NCBI GenBank assembly: GCA_937873315.1
Contig: CALMQX010000035.1
Coordinates: 62,001-126,000, forward strand
DNA length: 64,000 nt
Reading direction: 5' to 3'
Source of the DNA: an uncultured Nostocoides sp.
GTDB lineage: Bacteria; Actinomycetota; Actinomycetes; Actinomycetales; Dermatophilaceae
The position numbers and the translations under genes are program-made. Below the pieces are notes generated by a model. The model was given only the letters and a program-made list of their open reading frames with translations. It had not been told where the DNA came from and made no database searches. Numbering within the stretch: the first letter of the stretch is position 1; each line of letters starts with the position of its first letter. Positions 8,367 through 17,229 of the stretch are shown here, piece after piece.

Positions 8367-9503
8367 GTGCCTCACCTTGTCGTGGTCCAGCCCGGATCGG
8401 CGCACCTGCGGGATGACGGGCACATCTGGATCGACAGCAAGTCGCTGGTCGGGTTGCGCGCCTTGGCGCAGCGATTTCCGGGCGAGGTCACCCTGCTGGT
8501 CGACCCGGACCACAACCCACCTCCACACGAGGGTGGGGTGAGTTTTGAGGACCTCTCCACGCACGGACTCGACCTCGACACCGGTGGCGCGACCCCGGAA
8601 CGCTTGCGGACTCTGCACGCCGATGTCGCGCTGGTACCGCTGGTGCAGCGCCGCGCCGAGTTGGTTGGCGTGGCGCGCCATACCGTCGTGGTTGCCGAGC
8701 ACACCGGAGGATCACGCGCTCAGATGGCGTTGGCCGGTCGCAGCCGTACGGCGAATCCGGTTGCGTGGGCGCGCATCCGGGCGGGCTTCGCGCGCGAGGG
8801 CCGCCGCCTGAAGGTGCTGGCGGCCCGCAGCGATGCGGTCCAGTGCAATGGAGCGGTCGCCTGGGCGGCATACGGGCGGGATCACGCCAACGGCCTGCTC
8901 TTCTATGACCACAGGCTGACCGGCGCCGATATCGAGCGGGCCAGTCGGGTGCGCGCGGAACGGCAGGCCACGGGGTCGATGCGCTTGGCCTTCTCGGGGC
9001 GGCTGATCGATATCAAGGGGCCGAGCTATGCCGTGGACCTCGCGGCCGAGCTCGAGCGTCGGCATATCCCCGCTGGGCTCACGGTCTACGGCGAGGGGCC
9101 GCTGTTGGGGGAACTCACCGCGCGTGCGCCCGCGTGCGTGGACGTGCGGGGGATGGTGGACTTTCGCAACACCTGGATCCCGGAGGTGACCAGCGAGATC
9201 GACGTGATGGTGCTGCCATACGTGCAAAGCGACCCGGCCGGTACCTATGCCGAGACCCTGGGGCTGGGCTGCCCGATCCTTGGCTTTCCGAATGCCGCAT
9301 GGCTCGGGCTGCATACCGCCTCCGGCGGCGGGTGGATCGCCCCGATGCGCTCGGTGTCTGGTTTGGCCGATGCCATCGAGCGCCTGCACTATCGGCCCGA
9401 CGAACTCGCGGCCGCTGGGCGTTCGGCCGCGGCATTTATGTCCGGTCGTGGGCTGGAGCATGAGTTCGACCGTCGCGCTGGCCAACTGGTCGACCTGCTC
9501 TGA
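8367..9503 (+). CDS. Glycosyltransferase, GT4-like
   Basis: About 378 residues with a GT-B two-domain pattern. The C-terminal half carries LAFSGRLIDIKGPSYAVDLA, then a nucleotide-sugar-binding segment VMVLPYVQSDPAGTYAETLGLGCPILGF that resembles the EX7E region of GT4. Donor and acceptor are unknown. An ATG exists at 8358, but TAACAT at 8354-8359 would overlap it; with TAACAT as the -10, GTG 8367 (PHLVVVQPG) is the better start. It is convergent with another glycosyltransferase across the palindromic repeat. Confidence 0.8.
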   Translation: MPHLVVVQPGSAHLRDDGHIWIDSKSLVGLRALAQRFPGEVTLLVDPDHNPPPHEGGVSFEDLSTHGLDLDTGGATPERLRTLHADVALVPLVQRRAELVGVARHTVVVAEHTGGSRAQMALAGRSRTANPVAWARIRAGFAREGRRLKVLAARSDAVQCNGAVAWAAYGRDHANGLLFYDHRLTGADIERASRVRAERQATGSMRLAFSGRLIDIKGPSYAVDLAAELERRHIPAGLTVYGEGPLLGELTARAPACVDVRGMVDFRNTWIPEVTSEIDVMVLPYVQSDPAGTYAETLGLGCPILGFPNAAWLGLHTASGGGWIAPMRSVSGLADAIERLHYRPDELAAAGRSAAAFMSGRGLEHEFDRRAGQLVDLL

Positions 9504-9550
9504 GCGCCTCCCCCGCGCCTCCCCGCGCCTCCCCGCGCCTCCCCCGCCTC
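9504..9550. repeat. C-rich tandem repeat (about 10-bp unit)
   Basis: Directly after a glycosyltransferase stop codon, the unit GCGCCTCCCC(C) is repeated four times and ends GCCTC. The minus strand has multiple runs of four or five G and could form a G-quadruplex. It borders the left arm of repeat copy 2. Confidence 0.75.
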
Positions 9551-9638
9551 AACTTTCCCGCCTGATGCCGGAACCTTGATGTTGGGGCCTCTTATAAGGG
9601 GCCCCAACGTGAGCTTTCCCGCCCCAGGCGGGAAAGTT
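9551..9638. repeat. Palindromic intergenic repeat, copy 2 (complete, 12-bp terminal inverted arms)
   Basis: Outer arms AACTTTCCCGCC (9551-9562) and GGCGGGAAAGTT (9627-9638) are perfect inverted repeats. Inside is a 28-bp near-perfect palindrome at 9581-9608, GTTGGGGCC...GGCCCCAAC, centred on CTTATAAG with one mismatched pair. The right arm also forms a 10-bp hairpin, CTTTCCCGCC-CCA-GGCGGGAAAG, at 9614-9636. It lies between two convergent genes. It could be a bidirectional terminator, a REP/MITE-like element or a protein-binding site. Confidence 0.8.
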
Positions 9639-9676
9639 GGGGCGCGTGGGTGGGGCGCGTGGGGTCGGGCGCGTGG
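9639..9676 (+). repeat. G-rich tandem repeat flanking copy 2
   Basis: Runs of three to four G separated by CGCGT or T (GGGGCGCGTGGGTGGGGCGCGTGGGG pattern, shortened here) continue to just before the next gene's stop codon. It is G4-capable on the plus strand, as at copy 1. Confidence 0.6.
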
Positions 9677-9678
9677 GG

Positions 9679-10698
9679 TCAGCCGAGCGCGTCGAGGCGG
9701 AACTCGAGTTGTCCGAGTTCCTCATCAAGGAGCGGCGCGTCCAGCCCCAGGGCCGCCACCAGCTCGGCGAACCGCCATCGCCAGTCCAGCCGGGCCAGCG
9801 CCTGCCGGTGGTTGTATGCCGCCCGCTCCGGGGTCCAGGCCCGCACCGCTTCGCCGATCAGCGCCAGGCCCTCGGCCGGATCGGTCGTGCCGAGGTCCAG
9901 CAACGCCTCGGGCCAGAGCAATCGGTCCGTGGCGGCACACCGCGGCGCAATCCCGGCGACGGTGGCCCCTTGCGCCAGCGCATCGGTCCACCGGCCGGTG
10001 AGGTACTCGCGGGTGGGATGGGTGTACTCGGCCGGGCTGGCGGCATTCGTGAACGAGAGGGTGAAACGAGCATTGGCCATGGCGGCCTCGACGCTGCGCT
10101 GATTCCCGTCCACCTCCGGCACGAAGGCCGGCCGACCGGCATAGCTCAGCCCCAGCGAGCGGCAGCGCGCTTCGTTGACCGCATCGTCATCCCACGGCGC
10201 CGGCTGACGTCCGATTCGCTGGAGATCGACGCCACGAGCCACCTGCGGGCGAGCCCGGCCCAGGACATCGGCGCCGAAGGGCACCCACGTGGTCGGCACT
10301 CCCGTGGCCGCCGACCAGGTGGCAACCACCTCCTCGTCGGTGACGAAGAGCTGGTCGATATGCCCCGTATGCCGCACCAGGCGCGGAATGCGATCGGTCC
10401 AAAAGGCGTCAATCACCCAGCCTGCCACCAGGGAGGAGCCGGGCAACCAGTGCGCCACCTCGATCAGCGCATACAGATGCACCGGCTGGGGCGCGACGAT
10501 GATGGTGACCTCGGCCCCCCGGCGACGGGGCAGCGCGGCCGCCAGACGCTGCCACCCGGCGCCCTGCCGGTGTGCCGGAACGGCGACCAACTCAGCGCCC
10601 AGGAGCCGGGCCAGGACCCGGGCCGCAATCGTTACCGGGTCCCAGCCCGTGGCCGCGCCGAGGTCTGCGGTGAGCACTCGGATCGCGGGGCCGCTCAT
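9679..10698 (-). CDS. Putative GT-B glycosyltransferase (CgeB/YkvP-like)
   Basis: About 339 residues. ATG 10698 is chosen because the longer frame runs into tRNA-Leu. Features are a Rossmann-like start (RVLTADLGAATGWD), YVPFGAD-type text (TWVPFGADVLG) in mid-protein, and a C-terminal SFTNAASPAEYTHPTREYLTGRWTDALAQGATVAG that resembles the sugar-nucleotide-binding half of CgeB-type transferases. The substrate is unknown. The ATG is only 1 nt beyond the tRNA-Leu 3' end, so its mRNA is probably released by tRNA 3' processing and would then be leaderless. Confidence 0.72.
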   Translation of the reverse strand: MSGPAIRVLTADLGAATGWDPVTIAARVLARLLGAELVAVPAHRQGAGWQRLAAALPRRRGAEVTIIVAPQPVHLYALIEVAHWLPGSSLVAGWVIDAFWTDRIPRLVRHTGHIDQLFVTDEEVVATWSAATGVPTTWVPFGADVLGRARPQVARGVDLQRIGRQPAPWDDDAVNEARCRSLGLSYAGRPAFVPEVDGNQRSVEAAMANARFTLSFTNAASPAEYTHPTREYLTGRWTDALAQGATVAGIAPRCAATDRLLWPEALLDLGTTDPAEGLALIGEAVRAWTPERAAYNHRQALARLDWRWRFAELVAALGLDAPLLDEELGQLEFRLDALG

Positions 10699-10699
10699 G

Positions 10700-10781
10700 T
10701 GCGCAAGGCGGGACTCGAACCCGCACACCCGAAGGCACCAGAACCTAAATCTGGCGCGTCTGCCAGTTCCGCCACTTGCGC
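10700..10781 (-). tRNA. tRNA-Leu (anticodon TAG)
   Basis: On the minus strand, acceptor GCGCAAG (10781-10775) pairs with CTTGCGC (10707-10701), discriminator A at 10700. The anticodon arm CCAGATTTAGGTTCTGG carries TAG. A long variable arm GTGCCTTCGGGTGT marks a class II tRNA. CCA is not encoded; the following bases are CATG, the start of the next gene. It is 12 nt downstream of rdgB and probably cotranscribed with it. Confidence 0.94.
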
Positions 10782-10793
10782 GCGTCCCACACC

Positions 10794-11438
10794 CTAGTCC
10801 TCCGCGCCCGCCAAGGCCGCACGAAGGATGGGCGTGAGCATCCGGAAGGCGTTCCCCCGATGGGAGATCGCATTCTTCTCGGCGTCGGTGTACTGAGCGA
10901 GGGTCCGGGTCGATCCCGACGGCTGGAAGATCGGGTCATAGCCGAATCCGTTGTCCCCCAACGGTTCCCGAACGAGCCGGCCCTCGACCCGACCCTCGAC
11001 CGCTTCAATGCGGCCATCGGGCATGGCGAGCACGGCAGCGCACACGAAGGCCGCACCGCGGTGCTCATCGGGCACATCCGCCACCTGCTCCAGCAGCAGG
11101 CGCAGGTTGGCCGCATCGCGCTGCGCCCGACCCGCATCGACGCCAGCATGCGTCCCGGACCAGCGCGCCGAGAACACTCCCGGCGACCCGCCAAGGACCT
11201 CGACAGTCAGGCCCGAGTCGTCGGCCACCGCCGGCAAACCGGTTGCCGCGGCCAGCGCCACCGCCTTCAGCCGAGCATTCCCGATGAAGGTCACCTCGGT
11301 CTCGGCGACCTCGGGCACCTCCGGGAAGTCGTCGGCACCCACAATGGTCAGCCCCAACTCCGCACACAGATCCCCCAGGATCTGCCGCAACTCATGGACC
11401 TTGTGTTCGTTGCGGGTCGCCAAGACCACTGTGGTCAT
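10794..11438 (-). CDS. rdgB: Non-canonical purine NTP pyrophosphatase (RdgB/HAM1)
   Basis: A 214-residue house-cleaning enzyme hydrolysing ITP, dITP and XTP to the monophosphate. Family motifs: N-terminal [45 protein letters not shown] and [12 protein letters not shown]. It overlaps the rph stop by 4 bp, the usual rph-rdgB pairing in actinobacteria. Confidence 0.95.
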   Translation of the reverse strand: MTTVVLATRNEHKVHELRQILGDLCAELGLTIVGADDFPEVPEVAETEVTFIGNARLKAVALAAATGLPAVADDSGLTVEVLGGSPGVFSARWSGTHAGVDAGRAQRDAANLRLLLEQVADVPDEHRGAAFVCAAVLAMPDGRIEAVEGRVEGRLVREPLGDNGFGYDPIFQPSGSTRTLAQYTDAEKNAISHRGNAFRMLTPILRAALAGAED

Positions 11439-12193
11439 CGGCTGCGCTCCCGGGCAGGCCCCGCCAATGCTTCCTGCTGCAACTGCGTGAGGTGCGCGAT
11501 CGAACCCGCGGCCAGGGTCAACAGCTCGTCGAGCAAAGCCCGGTCGAAGGGCTCACCTTCGGCCGTCCCTTGGACCTCGACGAAGCGGCCATCGCCGGTC
11601 ATGACCACATTCATGTCGGTCTCCGCCTTGGAGTCCTCGGGGTAGTCCAAGTCAGCCACCGCGCGACCGCCGACCACACCCACGCTGATGGCGGCCACCG
11701 ACCCGGTGAGCGGCTGCGCCGACGCCGAGATCAAGCCACGTGCCCGCGCATCCTCGATCGCATCCTGGAGCGCCACCCAGGCCCCGGTGATGGAGGCAGT
11801 CCGGGTCCCGCCGTCGGCCTGCAAGACATCACAGTCGATGACGATGGTGTTCTCGCCCAGTGCCGAGGTGTCGATGACGGCCCGCAGGGAGCGACCGATG
11901 AGTCGCGAGATCTCGTGCGTCCGCCCGCCGACCCGGCCCTTGCGAGACTCGCGGTCCGAGCGCGTGTTTGTCGAGCGCGGCAGCATCTCGTACTCCGCGG
12001 TCACCCAGCCGGTGCCCTTCCCCTTGAGCCAGCGCGGCACACCTTCAGTAAAGGACGCGGCGCAGAGCACCCGAGTTCGACCGAATTCGACGAGCACCGA
12101 GCCCTCGGCGTGGTCGAGCCAGTTGCGAGTGATGCGAATCTCGCGAAGATCCTCGGGCGCGCGCCCGTCATGGCGGGGAGTAGTTGCAGACAT
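11435..12193 (-). CDS. rph: Ribonuclease PH
   Basis: A 252-residue phosphorolytic 3'-5' exoribonuclease that trims tRNA precursors. Signatures: [11 protein letters not shown] at the N-terminus, [17 protein letters not shown], the phosphate-site segment [17 protein letters not shown], and [19 protein letters not shown]. Full length. TAGGGT (12201-12206, minus strand) lies 7 nt from the ATG and may give it a promoter in addition to murI operon transcription. Confidence 0.95.
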   Translation of the reverse strand: MSATTPRHDGRAPEDLREIRITRNWLDHAEGSVLVEFGRTRVLCAASFTEGVPRWLKGKGTGWVTAEYEMLPRSTNTRSDRESRKGRVGGRTHEISRLIGRSLRAVIDTSALGENTIVIDCDVLQADGGTRTASITGAWVALQDAIEDARARGLISASAQPLTGSVAAISVGVVGGRAVADLDYPEDSKAETDMNVVMTGDGRFVEVQGTAEGEPFDRALLDELLTLAAGSIAHLTQLQQEALAGPARERSR

Positions 12194-12235
12194 GCGGCCA
12201 ACCCTAATCGGGCGGCTCGCCCCGCACCGCCAGCC

Positions 12236-13003
12236 TCAGATCTCGTATGCCGCGTCTGGAACCGCGAGTTCGACCTCGCCCGGCCACACGGCCGCGGCCT
12301 GGGCGCGGCATACCTCGGGGTCATTCCACGCCGGAATGTGGGTGAGCATGAGCCGACCCACTCCCCCGGCGTCCAGCGCGGCTTGCGCGGCCCGCGACCC
12401 GGAGAGATGAATGCCGGTGGTGGTGTCTCGACCATCGACGAAGGCGGTGTCGACCAAGGCCAGGTGCGCGCCGGACAGAAGGTCGAGCAGCCCGTCGCAA
12501 CTGTCGGTGTCCCCCGAATAGGCGAGCACCCTCCCGTTGGCCTCCACCCGGAAGCCATAGGCCTCCACCGGGTGTCGGACCCGGCGGGCGGTGACCGTGA
12601 ATGGTCCCACGGTCAGCACGAGGCCATCGTCGAGGTCACCGACGGCATAGATCTGGTGGGCGAGGTGCTCCTCGATGCCGGGGTACATCCCGACGAATCG
12701 CGCCAAGGTGCCCGGCGGACCCCACACGGGCACCGGCTCGCTGGGTGTTCCCAGCGGGTGATAGCGCCGGAAGACATACATACCGGTCAGGTCGATGCAG
12801 TGGTCCGGGTGCAAGTGCGAAATGACCATGCCATCGAGCAGTCGCGGATCCAGATGCCGCTGCAGTGCCCCCAGCGCGCCACTGCCCAGGTCGAGAAGCA
12901 GCGACCAGGTGCGCCCGTCCTGCTCCTCCTGGACCAGATAGCAGGACGCGGGCGACGCCGGCCCGGCATACGACCCCGAGCACCCCACGATCGTCAGTCT
13001 CAT
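12236..13003 (-). CDS. Metallo-beta-lactamase-fold hydrolase (Rv1339-like)
   Basis: A 255-residue MBL-fold protein. The metal site [11 protein letters not shown] is followed by a second ligand region ([11 protein letters not shown]) and a final LTHIPAWND. This matches the actinobacterial gene found between murI and rph; the M. tuberculosis homologue Rv1339 has been reported as an atypical cAMP phosphodiesterase. That activity here is inferred by homology only. ATG overlaps the murI stop by 4 bp. Confidence 0.85.
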   Translation of the reverse strand: MRLTIVGCSGSYAGPASPASCYLVQEEQDGRTWSLLLDLGSGALGALQRHLDPRLLDGMVISHLHPDHCIDLTGMYVFRRYHPLGTPSEPVPVWGPPGTLARFVGMYPGIEEHLAHQIYAVGDLDDGLVLTVGPFTVTARRVRHPVEAYGFRVEANGRVLAYSGDTDSCDGLLDLLSGAHLALVDTAFVDGRDTTTGIHLSGSRAAQAALDAGGVGRLMLTHIPAWNDPEVCRAQAAAVWPGEVELAVPDAAYEI

Positions 13004-13824
13004 GTCCGGCTCCGCTCCCCCAAGGACACATGCGTAAAGATTTCGCCCAACTCCGAACCCAGACCCAGGAAGCGCACCGCCAGACGCCGGAACTCCTCGG
13101 GATCGCCGGTGGTCGTGAATCCGTGGCTCGGCGGTTGCGCCTCGGGCTCGCGCAGCAGGTCGGCATCGGCCAGCACGCGATAGACGTCCTTGGCAGTCTC
13201 CTCGGCCGAGGAGACCAGGGTGACGCCATCACCCATCACATAGGAGATGACGCCGGTCAGCAGCGGGTAATGGGTGCAGCCCAACACCAGGGTGTCAATA
13301 TCCCGCTCCTGCAAGGGCGCCAGGTACTCGCGGGCGACGGCGATGAGCTCGGGTCCGCCGGTGACCCCCCGCTCGACAAACTCCACAAAGCGCGGACATG
13401 GCACCGAACTCACGTTCAGCTGCGGCGCCGCAGCGAAGGCGTCGAGGTAGGCCCCGGACTGGTGCGTGCCGAGGGTCGAGATCACGCCCACCCGCCCGTT
13501 GCGGGTGGCGCCGGCCGCGCGTCGCACAGCCGGCCGAATCACCTCCACCACCGGAATGTCATAGCGCTCCCGGGCGTCATGCAGGACCGCAGCGCTGGCG
13601 GTATTGCAGGCGATGACCAAGACCTTGACCCCGTGGTCCACTAGGCGGTCCAGGCACTCCAACGCAAACTGACGGGTCTGCGCGATGGGTCTAGGGCCAT
13701 AAGGCGCCCGGGCGGTATCCCCGAAATAGGCGACCGACTCAAAAGGCAACTGGTCGAGGATGGCGCGGGCCACCGTCAAACCGCCGTATCCGGAGTCAAA
13801 GACACCGATGGGTGAGTCAGGCAC
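13000..13824 (-). CDS. murI: Glutamate racemase
   Basis: Converts L- to D-glutamate for peptidoglycan. The frame is open well upstream, but the protein homology starts at [18 protein letters not shown], so GTG 13824 is used, giving 274 residues. The catalytic cysteines are in ACNTASA and [14 protein letters not shown] at 13831-13836 (minus strand), then exactly 6 nt, then GTG suggests a leaderless promoter, which also supports this start. First gene of the murI-MBL-rph-rdgB-tRNA-Leu unit. Confidence 0.94.
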   Translation of the reverse strand: MPDSPIGVFDSGYGGLTVARAILDQLPFESVAYFGDTARAPYGPRPIAQTRQFALECLDRLVDHGVKVLVIACNTASAAVLHDARERYDIPVVEVIRPAVRRAAGATRNGRVGVISTLGTHQSGAYLDAFAAAPQLNVSSVPCPRFVEFVERGVTGGPELIAVAREYLAPLQERDIDTLVLGCTHYPLLTGVISYVMGDGVTLVSSAEETAKDVYRVLADADLLREPEAQPPSHGFTTTGDPEEFRRLAVRFLGLGSELGEIFTHVSLGERSRT

Positions 13825-13924
13825 CCTGCCACGGTAGGGCCTGCGCCCTGAACTTCCCATGACCCGACCACGGACGTGCTGGACATCACGTGGCCCGTGG
13901 TCAGTGCGTGGGAGGATCGTCCTC

Positions 13925-15751
13925 GTGGTGGACCTGCCGACGTTGGTGCGACGACCGATGTCGTGGCTCTTCCGGCTTCCCCCCGGCGCTGGGGTGCTCT
14001 TCCGGCCACAAGCGCGCCGCCCCCTGATCCTGGCGGTCGTCGGCTCCGCCGCGCTGGCCGGACTGGAGGTCATCGCGTTGGCCTTGGTGGTGGCGCTCAC
14101 GCAACTGCTCACCGAGGCCGAGCCCGGCACCCTGACTCAGTGGATCACCCGGGTGAGCGGCGTGAGCGATCGGGCCACCTTGACCAGCTACCTGGCCGGC
14201 GCGGTCATCGCCATCTACGTGGCCAAGACGACCTTTGCGCTCTCGCTGCGCTGGTGGATCTCCGGGGTGATGGTCCGCGAGCAGGTGGCCATCTCTCAGC
14301 GGATCTTCGATTCCTTCCTTCGAGGTCCGTATGCCGTGCACCTGCGCCGCCCGCAGTCCGAGATCCTCAACACCATGGGCTGGTGCGTCAACGCGGTCTT
14401 CTCGACGGTGATCGTCGGGGTGATCGGGGTCTTCGCCGAGCTGCTGACGATCACCGGCGTGGTCGGCACCCTGCTGGTCACCATGCCGCTGCCAACGCTG
14501 CTGCTCGCCGGCTATCTGACGCTCGCGGTGGCGGCCTATGTCGCGTGGTCGGGTCCGCGCGTTCGGCGGGCCAGTCAACTGAGCACCCGGGCCAGCGCCG
14601 AACAGGTCCGCATCGACCTGGCAGCCCTGTCCTCGGTGAAGGAGATCATCGTTCGCGGCGGGCAGGGGTACTTCTTGCGGGCCGCCGAGTCGGTCAAACT
14701 CGAGGTCGGTCAAGCTGGCCGGCGGATGTCCTTCCTGGCCGAACTGCCGAAATACCTGCTCGAGATGGTCTTCATCGTGGGGATTGCGCTGGCCAGCATG
14801 CTCGCCTTCGCCACCCACAGCGCGGGGGACGGCCTGGCCGCGGTGGCCCTCCTCGGGGTCGCTGGCTTCCGGGTGCTCCCCAGCGTGGTCCGCGTGCTGT
14901 CCACGCTGACCGGCATTCGCTCCGGTGAAGAGCCCACCAGGCTCGTCGTCGAGGCGCTGCATGAGGCCCTGGCGCTGCCGCCCGCGTCGACCACCCCGGC
15001 CACGCCACTGCCGGTGACCACTGCGGTGGAGGTGGACCGGGTGACCTTTAGGTATCCCGGCGCCAGCGGCAATGTGCTCCACGACGTCTCCCTCACCCTC
15101 CCCGCTGGCACGACGACAGCCCTGGTGGGCAGCAGTGGCGCCGGCAAGACCACCGTGGTCGATCTGGTCCTGGGTCTCTTTGCCCCCGACACCGGCGCCA
15201 TCCGGGTTGATGGCGTGGATATCCACAGCGATCTGCCTGCGTGGCGGGCCGCCTTAGCCATCGCGCCCCAGCAGACCGTGCTCATCCCAGGGACCGTTCG
15301 AGACAATGTCGCCTTCGCGCAGGACCGCGATGAGGTTGACGACGCGCAGGTGCGTCACGTCCTCGCGCAAGCACACCTCGACGATGTCGTCGGCCGCCTG
15401 CCGCAGGGGCTGGACGCGCTCCTCGGGCCAGGGGGTAGCGAGCTCTCCGGTGGTGAGCGGCAGCGGCTCGGCCTCGCTCGGGCGCTCTACCGCAATCCCG
15501 CCCTGCTCATCCTGGATGAGGCCACGAGTGCGCTCGACAATGAGACCGAGCACCGGGTCACCCAGACCGTGGCGGCCCTGCATGGGCGGCTCACCGTCTT
15601 GGTCGTGGCCCACCGGCTCTCGACCGTGCGGCATGCCGACCAGATCGTCTTCATGGATGGCGGCGACGTCGCAGCGACCGGCACATTTGATGAGCTGCGC
15701 GCCGGGCACCCGGCATTCGCCCGTCTGGTCGAGCTCGGCTCGCTGAGCTGA
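13925..15751 (+). CDS. ABC transporter, fused permease and ATPase (PglK/Wzk/MsbA-type flippase)
   Basis: About 608 residues. GTG 13925 is chosen because GGGAGG at 13910-13915 lies 9 nt upstream. The N-terminal half has about six membrane helices. The C-terminal ATPase has Walker [10 protein letters not shown] near 402-410, signature LSGGERQR, Walker [11 protein letters not shown] and the H-loop [13 protein letters not shown]. The half-transporter layout and the position at the head of a polysaccharide locus suggest lipid-linked glycan flipping, like PglK. Another lipid or drug substrate is possible. Confidence 0.85.
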   Translation: MVDLPTLVRRPMSWLFRLPPGAGVLFRPQARRPLILAVVGSAALAGLEVIALALVVALTQLLTEAEPGTLTQWITRVSGVSDRATLTSYLAGAVIAIYVAKTTFALSLRWWISGVMVREQVAISQRIFDSFLRGPYAVHLRRPQSEILNTMGWCVNAVFSTVIVGVIGVFAELLTITGVVGTLLVTMPLPTLLLAGYLTLAVAAYVAWSGPRVRRASQLSTRASAEQVRIDLAALSSVKEIIVRGGQGYFLRAAESVKLEVGQAGRRMSFLAELPKYLLEMVFIVGIALASMLAFATHSAGDGLAAVALLGVAGFRVLPSVVRVLSTLTGIRSGEEPTRLVVEALHEALALPPASTTPATPLPVTTAVEVDRVTFRYPGASGNVLHDVSLTLPAGTTTALVGSSGAGKTTVVDLVLGLFAPDTGAIRVDGVDIHSDLPAWRAALAIAPQQTVLIPGTVRDNVAFAQDRDEVDDAQVRHVLAQAHLDDVVGRLPQGLDALLGPGGSELSGGERQRLGLARALYRNPALLILDEATSALDNETEHRVTQTVAALHGRLTVLVVAHRLSTVRHADQIVFMDGGDVAATGTFDELRAGHPAFARLVELGSLS

Positions 15752-15775
15752 CCGGTCCGCACGAGCCGGCGCCGA

Positions 15776-15781
15776 TACTCT
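15776..15781 (+). promoter_or_regulatory. Probable -10 of the main polysaccharide operon
   Basis: TACTCT followed by exactly 6 nt and then the ATG at 15788. It fits TANNNT-N6-ATG, the leaderless pattern seen at several other units here. From 15788 the genes run to 26574 with overlaps or near-overlaps, so this could drive about 11 kb. Confidence 0.5.
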
Positions 15782-15787
15782 GGTCGT

Positions 15788-16687
15788 ATGCATCCTGGAC
15801 GCGGCATCTCGGTCGTCGTGCCGCACTACGGTCCGGTCGAGATGACCGGTTCGCTGGTCGATGCCCTGCTGACTCAGACCGAGCGGCCGATCGAGGTCAT
15901 CGTGGTCGATGACTGCTCGCCCCAGCCCTTCCCGGAGCGCGCTGGGGTCATCCTCGTGCGGCGCGAGCGCAATGGCGGCTTCGGGGCCGCCGTCAACTCG
16001 GGCGCCGAGCGCGCCAGCGGGGACCTGCTGCTCATCCTGAACAGCGATGTCGAGATCGAGAGTGACTTCATCCAGCGCTTGAGCGAGGCCGCCGAGCCCT
16101 GGCTTCCGGCGGTCTGCGGCCCGCTGCTTCGCGATGGGCTTGGCGGCTTCGAAATCACTGGGCGGCACTTCCCCACTGCCCGCGGTCAGGGTGTCGAATG
16201 GCTCTCCGGCCTCGCCCGCTTCAGGGATCACCGGCTCCTGCACGAGGCCATCGGTAATGACACCCGCTGCCGACCCGGCGCCACCGTGAGCGTGGACTGG
16301 CTGGTGGGCGCCGCCCTGCTGCTGCCGCTGGCGACCTTCCGTCAGGTAGGTGGCTTCGACACCGGCTTCTACATGAACTGCGAGGAGGTCGACCTGCAGC
16401 GGCGCCTGCGCGATCTCGGCATTCCCTCGGTCTTCCTGGGTGCGGTAACCGCGATCCACCGAGGCGCTGGATCCTCGGACCCGTCCCAGCGACGAGCCTG
16501 GACGGCCGGCTCGCGCCACCGATACGCCCGCAAATGGGATTCCCCGGCCCGTCTGCGCTCGACCCTGGCCGCCGCGACCGCAGTCAACGCGGTGACCAAC
16601 GGCGTGCGTCAGCTCGCCGGACGCGATATCGATGCCCTCGCGGTGGCCCGCGAGGAGTGGCATCTCGCTGTGGGTGATCAGCGATGA
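15788..16687 (+). CDS. Glycosyltransferase family 2 (rhamnosyltransferase-like)
   Basis: A 299-residue GT-A enzyme with VVVPHYG at the start, VVDDCS at 39-44, NGGFGAAVNSG, a metal-binding NSD at 85-87 and the acceptor-side motif GGFDTGFYMNCEEVDLQRRL. The NGGF and E-E-VD pattern is shared with cell-wall rhamnosyl- and galactosyltransferases. Sugar specificity cannot be read. First gene of the overlapping cluster; its stop overlaps the next ATG by 4 bp. Confidence 0.9.
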   Translation: MHPGRGISVVVPHYGPVEMTGSLVDALLTQTERPIEVIVVDDCSPQPFPERAGVILVRRERNGGFGAAVNSGAERASGDLLLILNSDVEIESDFIQRLSEAAEPWLPAVCGPLLRDGLGGFEITGRHFPTARGQGVEWLSGLARFRDHRLLHEAIGNDTRCRPGATVSVDWLVGAALLLPLATFRQVGGFDTGFYMNCEEVDLQRRLRDLGIPSVFLGAVTAIHRGAGSSDPSQRRAWTAGSRHRYARKWDSPARLRSTLAAATAVNAVTNGVRQLAGRDIDALAVAREEWHLAVGDQR

Positions 16688-17229
16688 CGATGGCCCGACG
16701 ACTGACCGAGGTGCCACCCTCGCTGCGTTGGCACCGTGGACGCATCGCCTCCGCTGTGCTGTATCGCCGCGCGTTCGCGGCCTGGGGTGCGGGATCGGTC
16801 ATTGTGTCGCCGCGCATCCTGCGCGGGGTCGAGCGGATCCGCATCGGTGCGCAGGTCGCGGTCAACCCCGGGGCCTGGTTGCAGACCGAGTCCGGCGGCA
16901 TGCTCGAGATCGGCGACCGGACCTACCTCGGTCACGACGTCCATGTGCACGCCATCGACCCGGTGATGATCGGGCCCGGTTGTGTGCTCGCCGATGGAGT
17001 TCTGGTGACCACCACCGACCACGAGCGCGCCGACCGGCACGAGGTGACGGGTACCGGACCGGTGACCATCGGGGCGGACGTCTTCATCGGTCAGCGGGCC
17101 GTGGTGCTGGGTGGTGTCCGGATCGGCGATGGCGCCACCGTGGCCGCCCACGCCGTGGTCACCCGGGACGTCGAACCCGGGCAGGTGGTCGCTGGGATCC
17201 CGGCGCGGCCCGTGGGTGAGCGCGCGTGA
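16684..17229 (+). CDS. Left-handed beta-helix acyltransferase (hexapeptide family)
   Basis: A 181-residue protein with hexapeptide repeats from about residue 45 (IGAQVAVNPGAWL, IGDRTYLGHDVHVHA, IGPGCVLADGVLVTT, IGADVFIGQRAVVLGG, IGDGATVAAHAVVTRDV), ending VVAGIPARPVG. This is the O- or N-acetyltransferase fold of the WbbJ/CysE group. The catalytic His is probably in DHERADRHEV. It probably acetylates a sugar of the surface glycan. Confidence 0.88.
   Translation: MTMARRLTEVPPSLRWHRGRIASAVLYRRAFAAWGAGSVIVSPRILRGVERIRIGAQVAVNPGAWLQTESGGMLEIGDRTYLGHDVHVHAIDPVMIGPGCVLADGVLVTTTDHERADRHEVTGTGPVTIGADVFIGQRAVVLGGVRIGDGATVAAHAVVTRDVEPGQVVAGIPARPVGERA

Noticed and set aside
9637-10797. 386-codon plus-strand frame over the glycosyltransferase and tRNA-Leu
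   Set aside because: It runs through the tRNA gene and the G-rich repeat; the minus strand codes for a plausible glycosyltransferase.
11492-13183. 563-codon plus-strand frame across rph, MBL and murI
   Set aside because: A shadow of three conserved minus-strand genes; its product is Arg/Gly/Pro-rich and unlike any family.
13901-15226. 441-codon minus-strand frame opposite the ABC transporter
   Set aside because: Shadow of a transporter with Walker A, signature and Walker B motifs.
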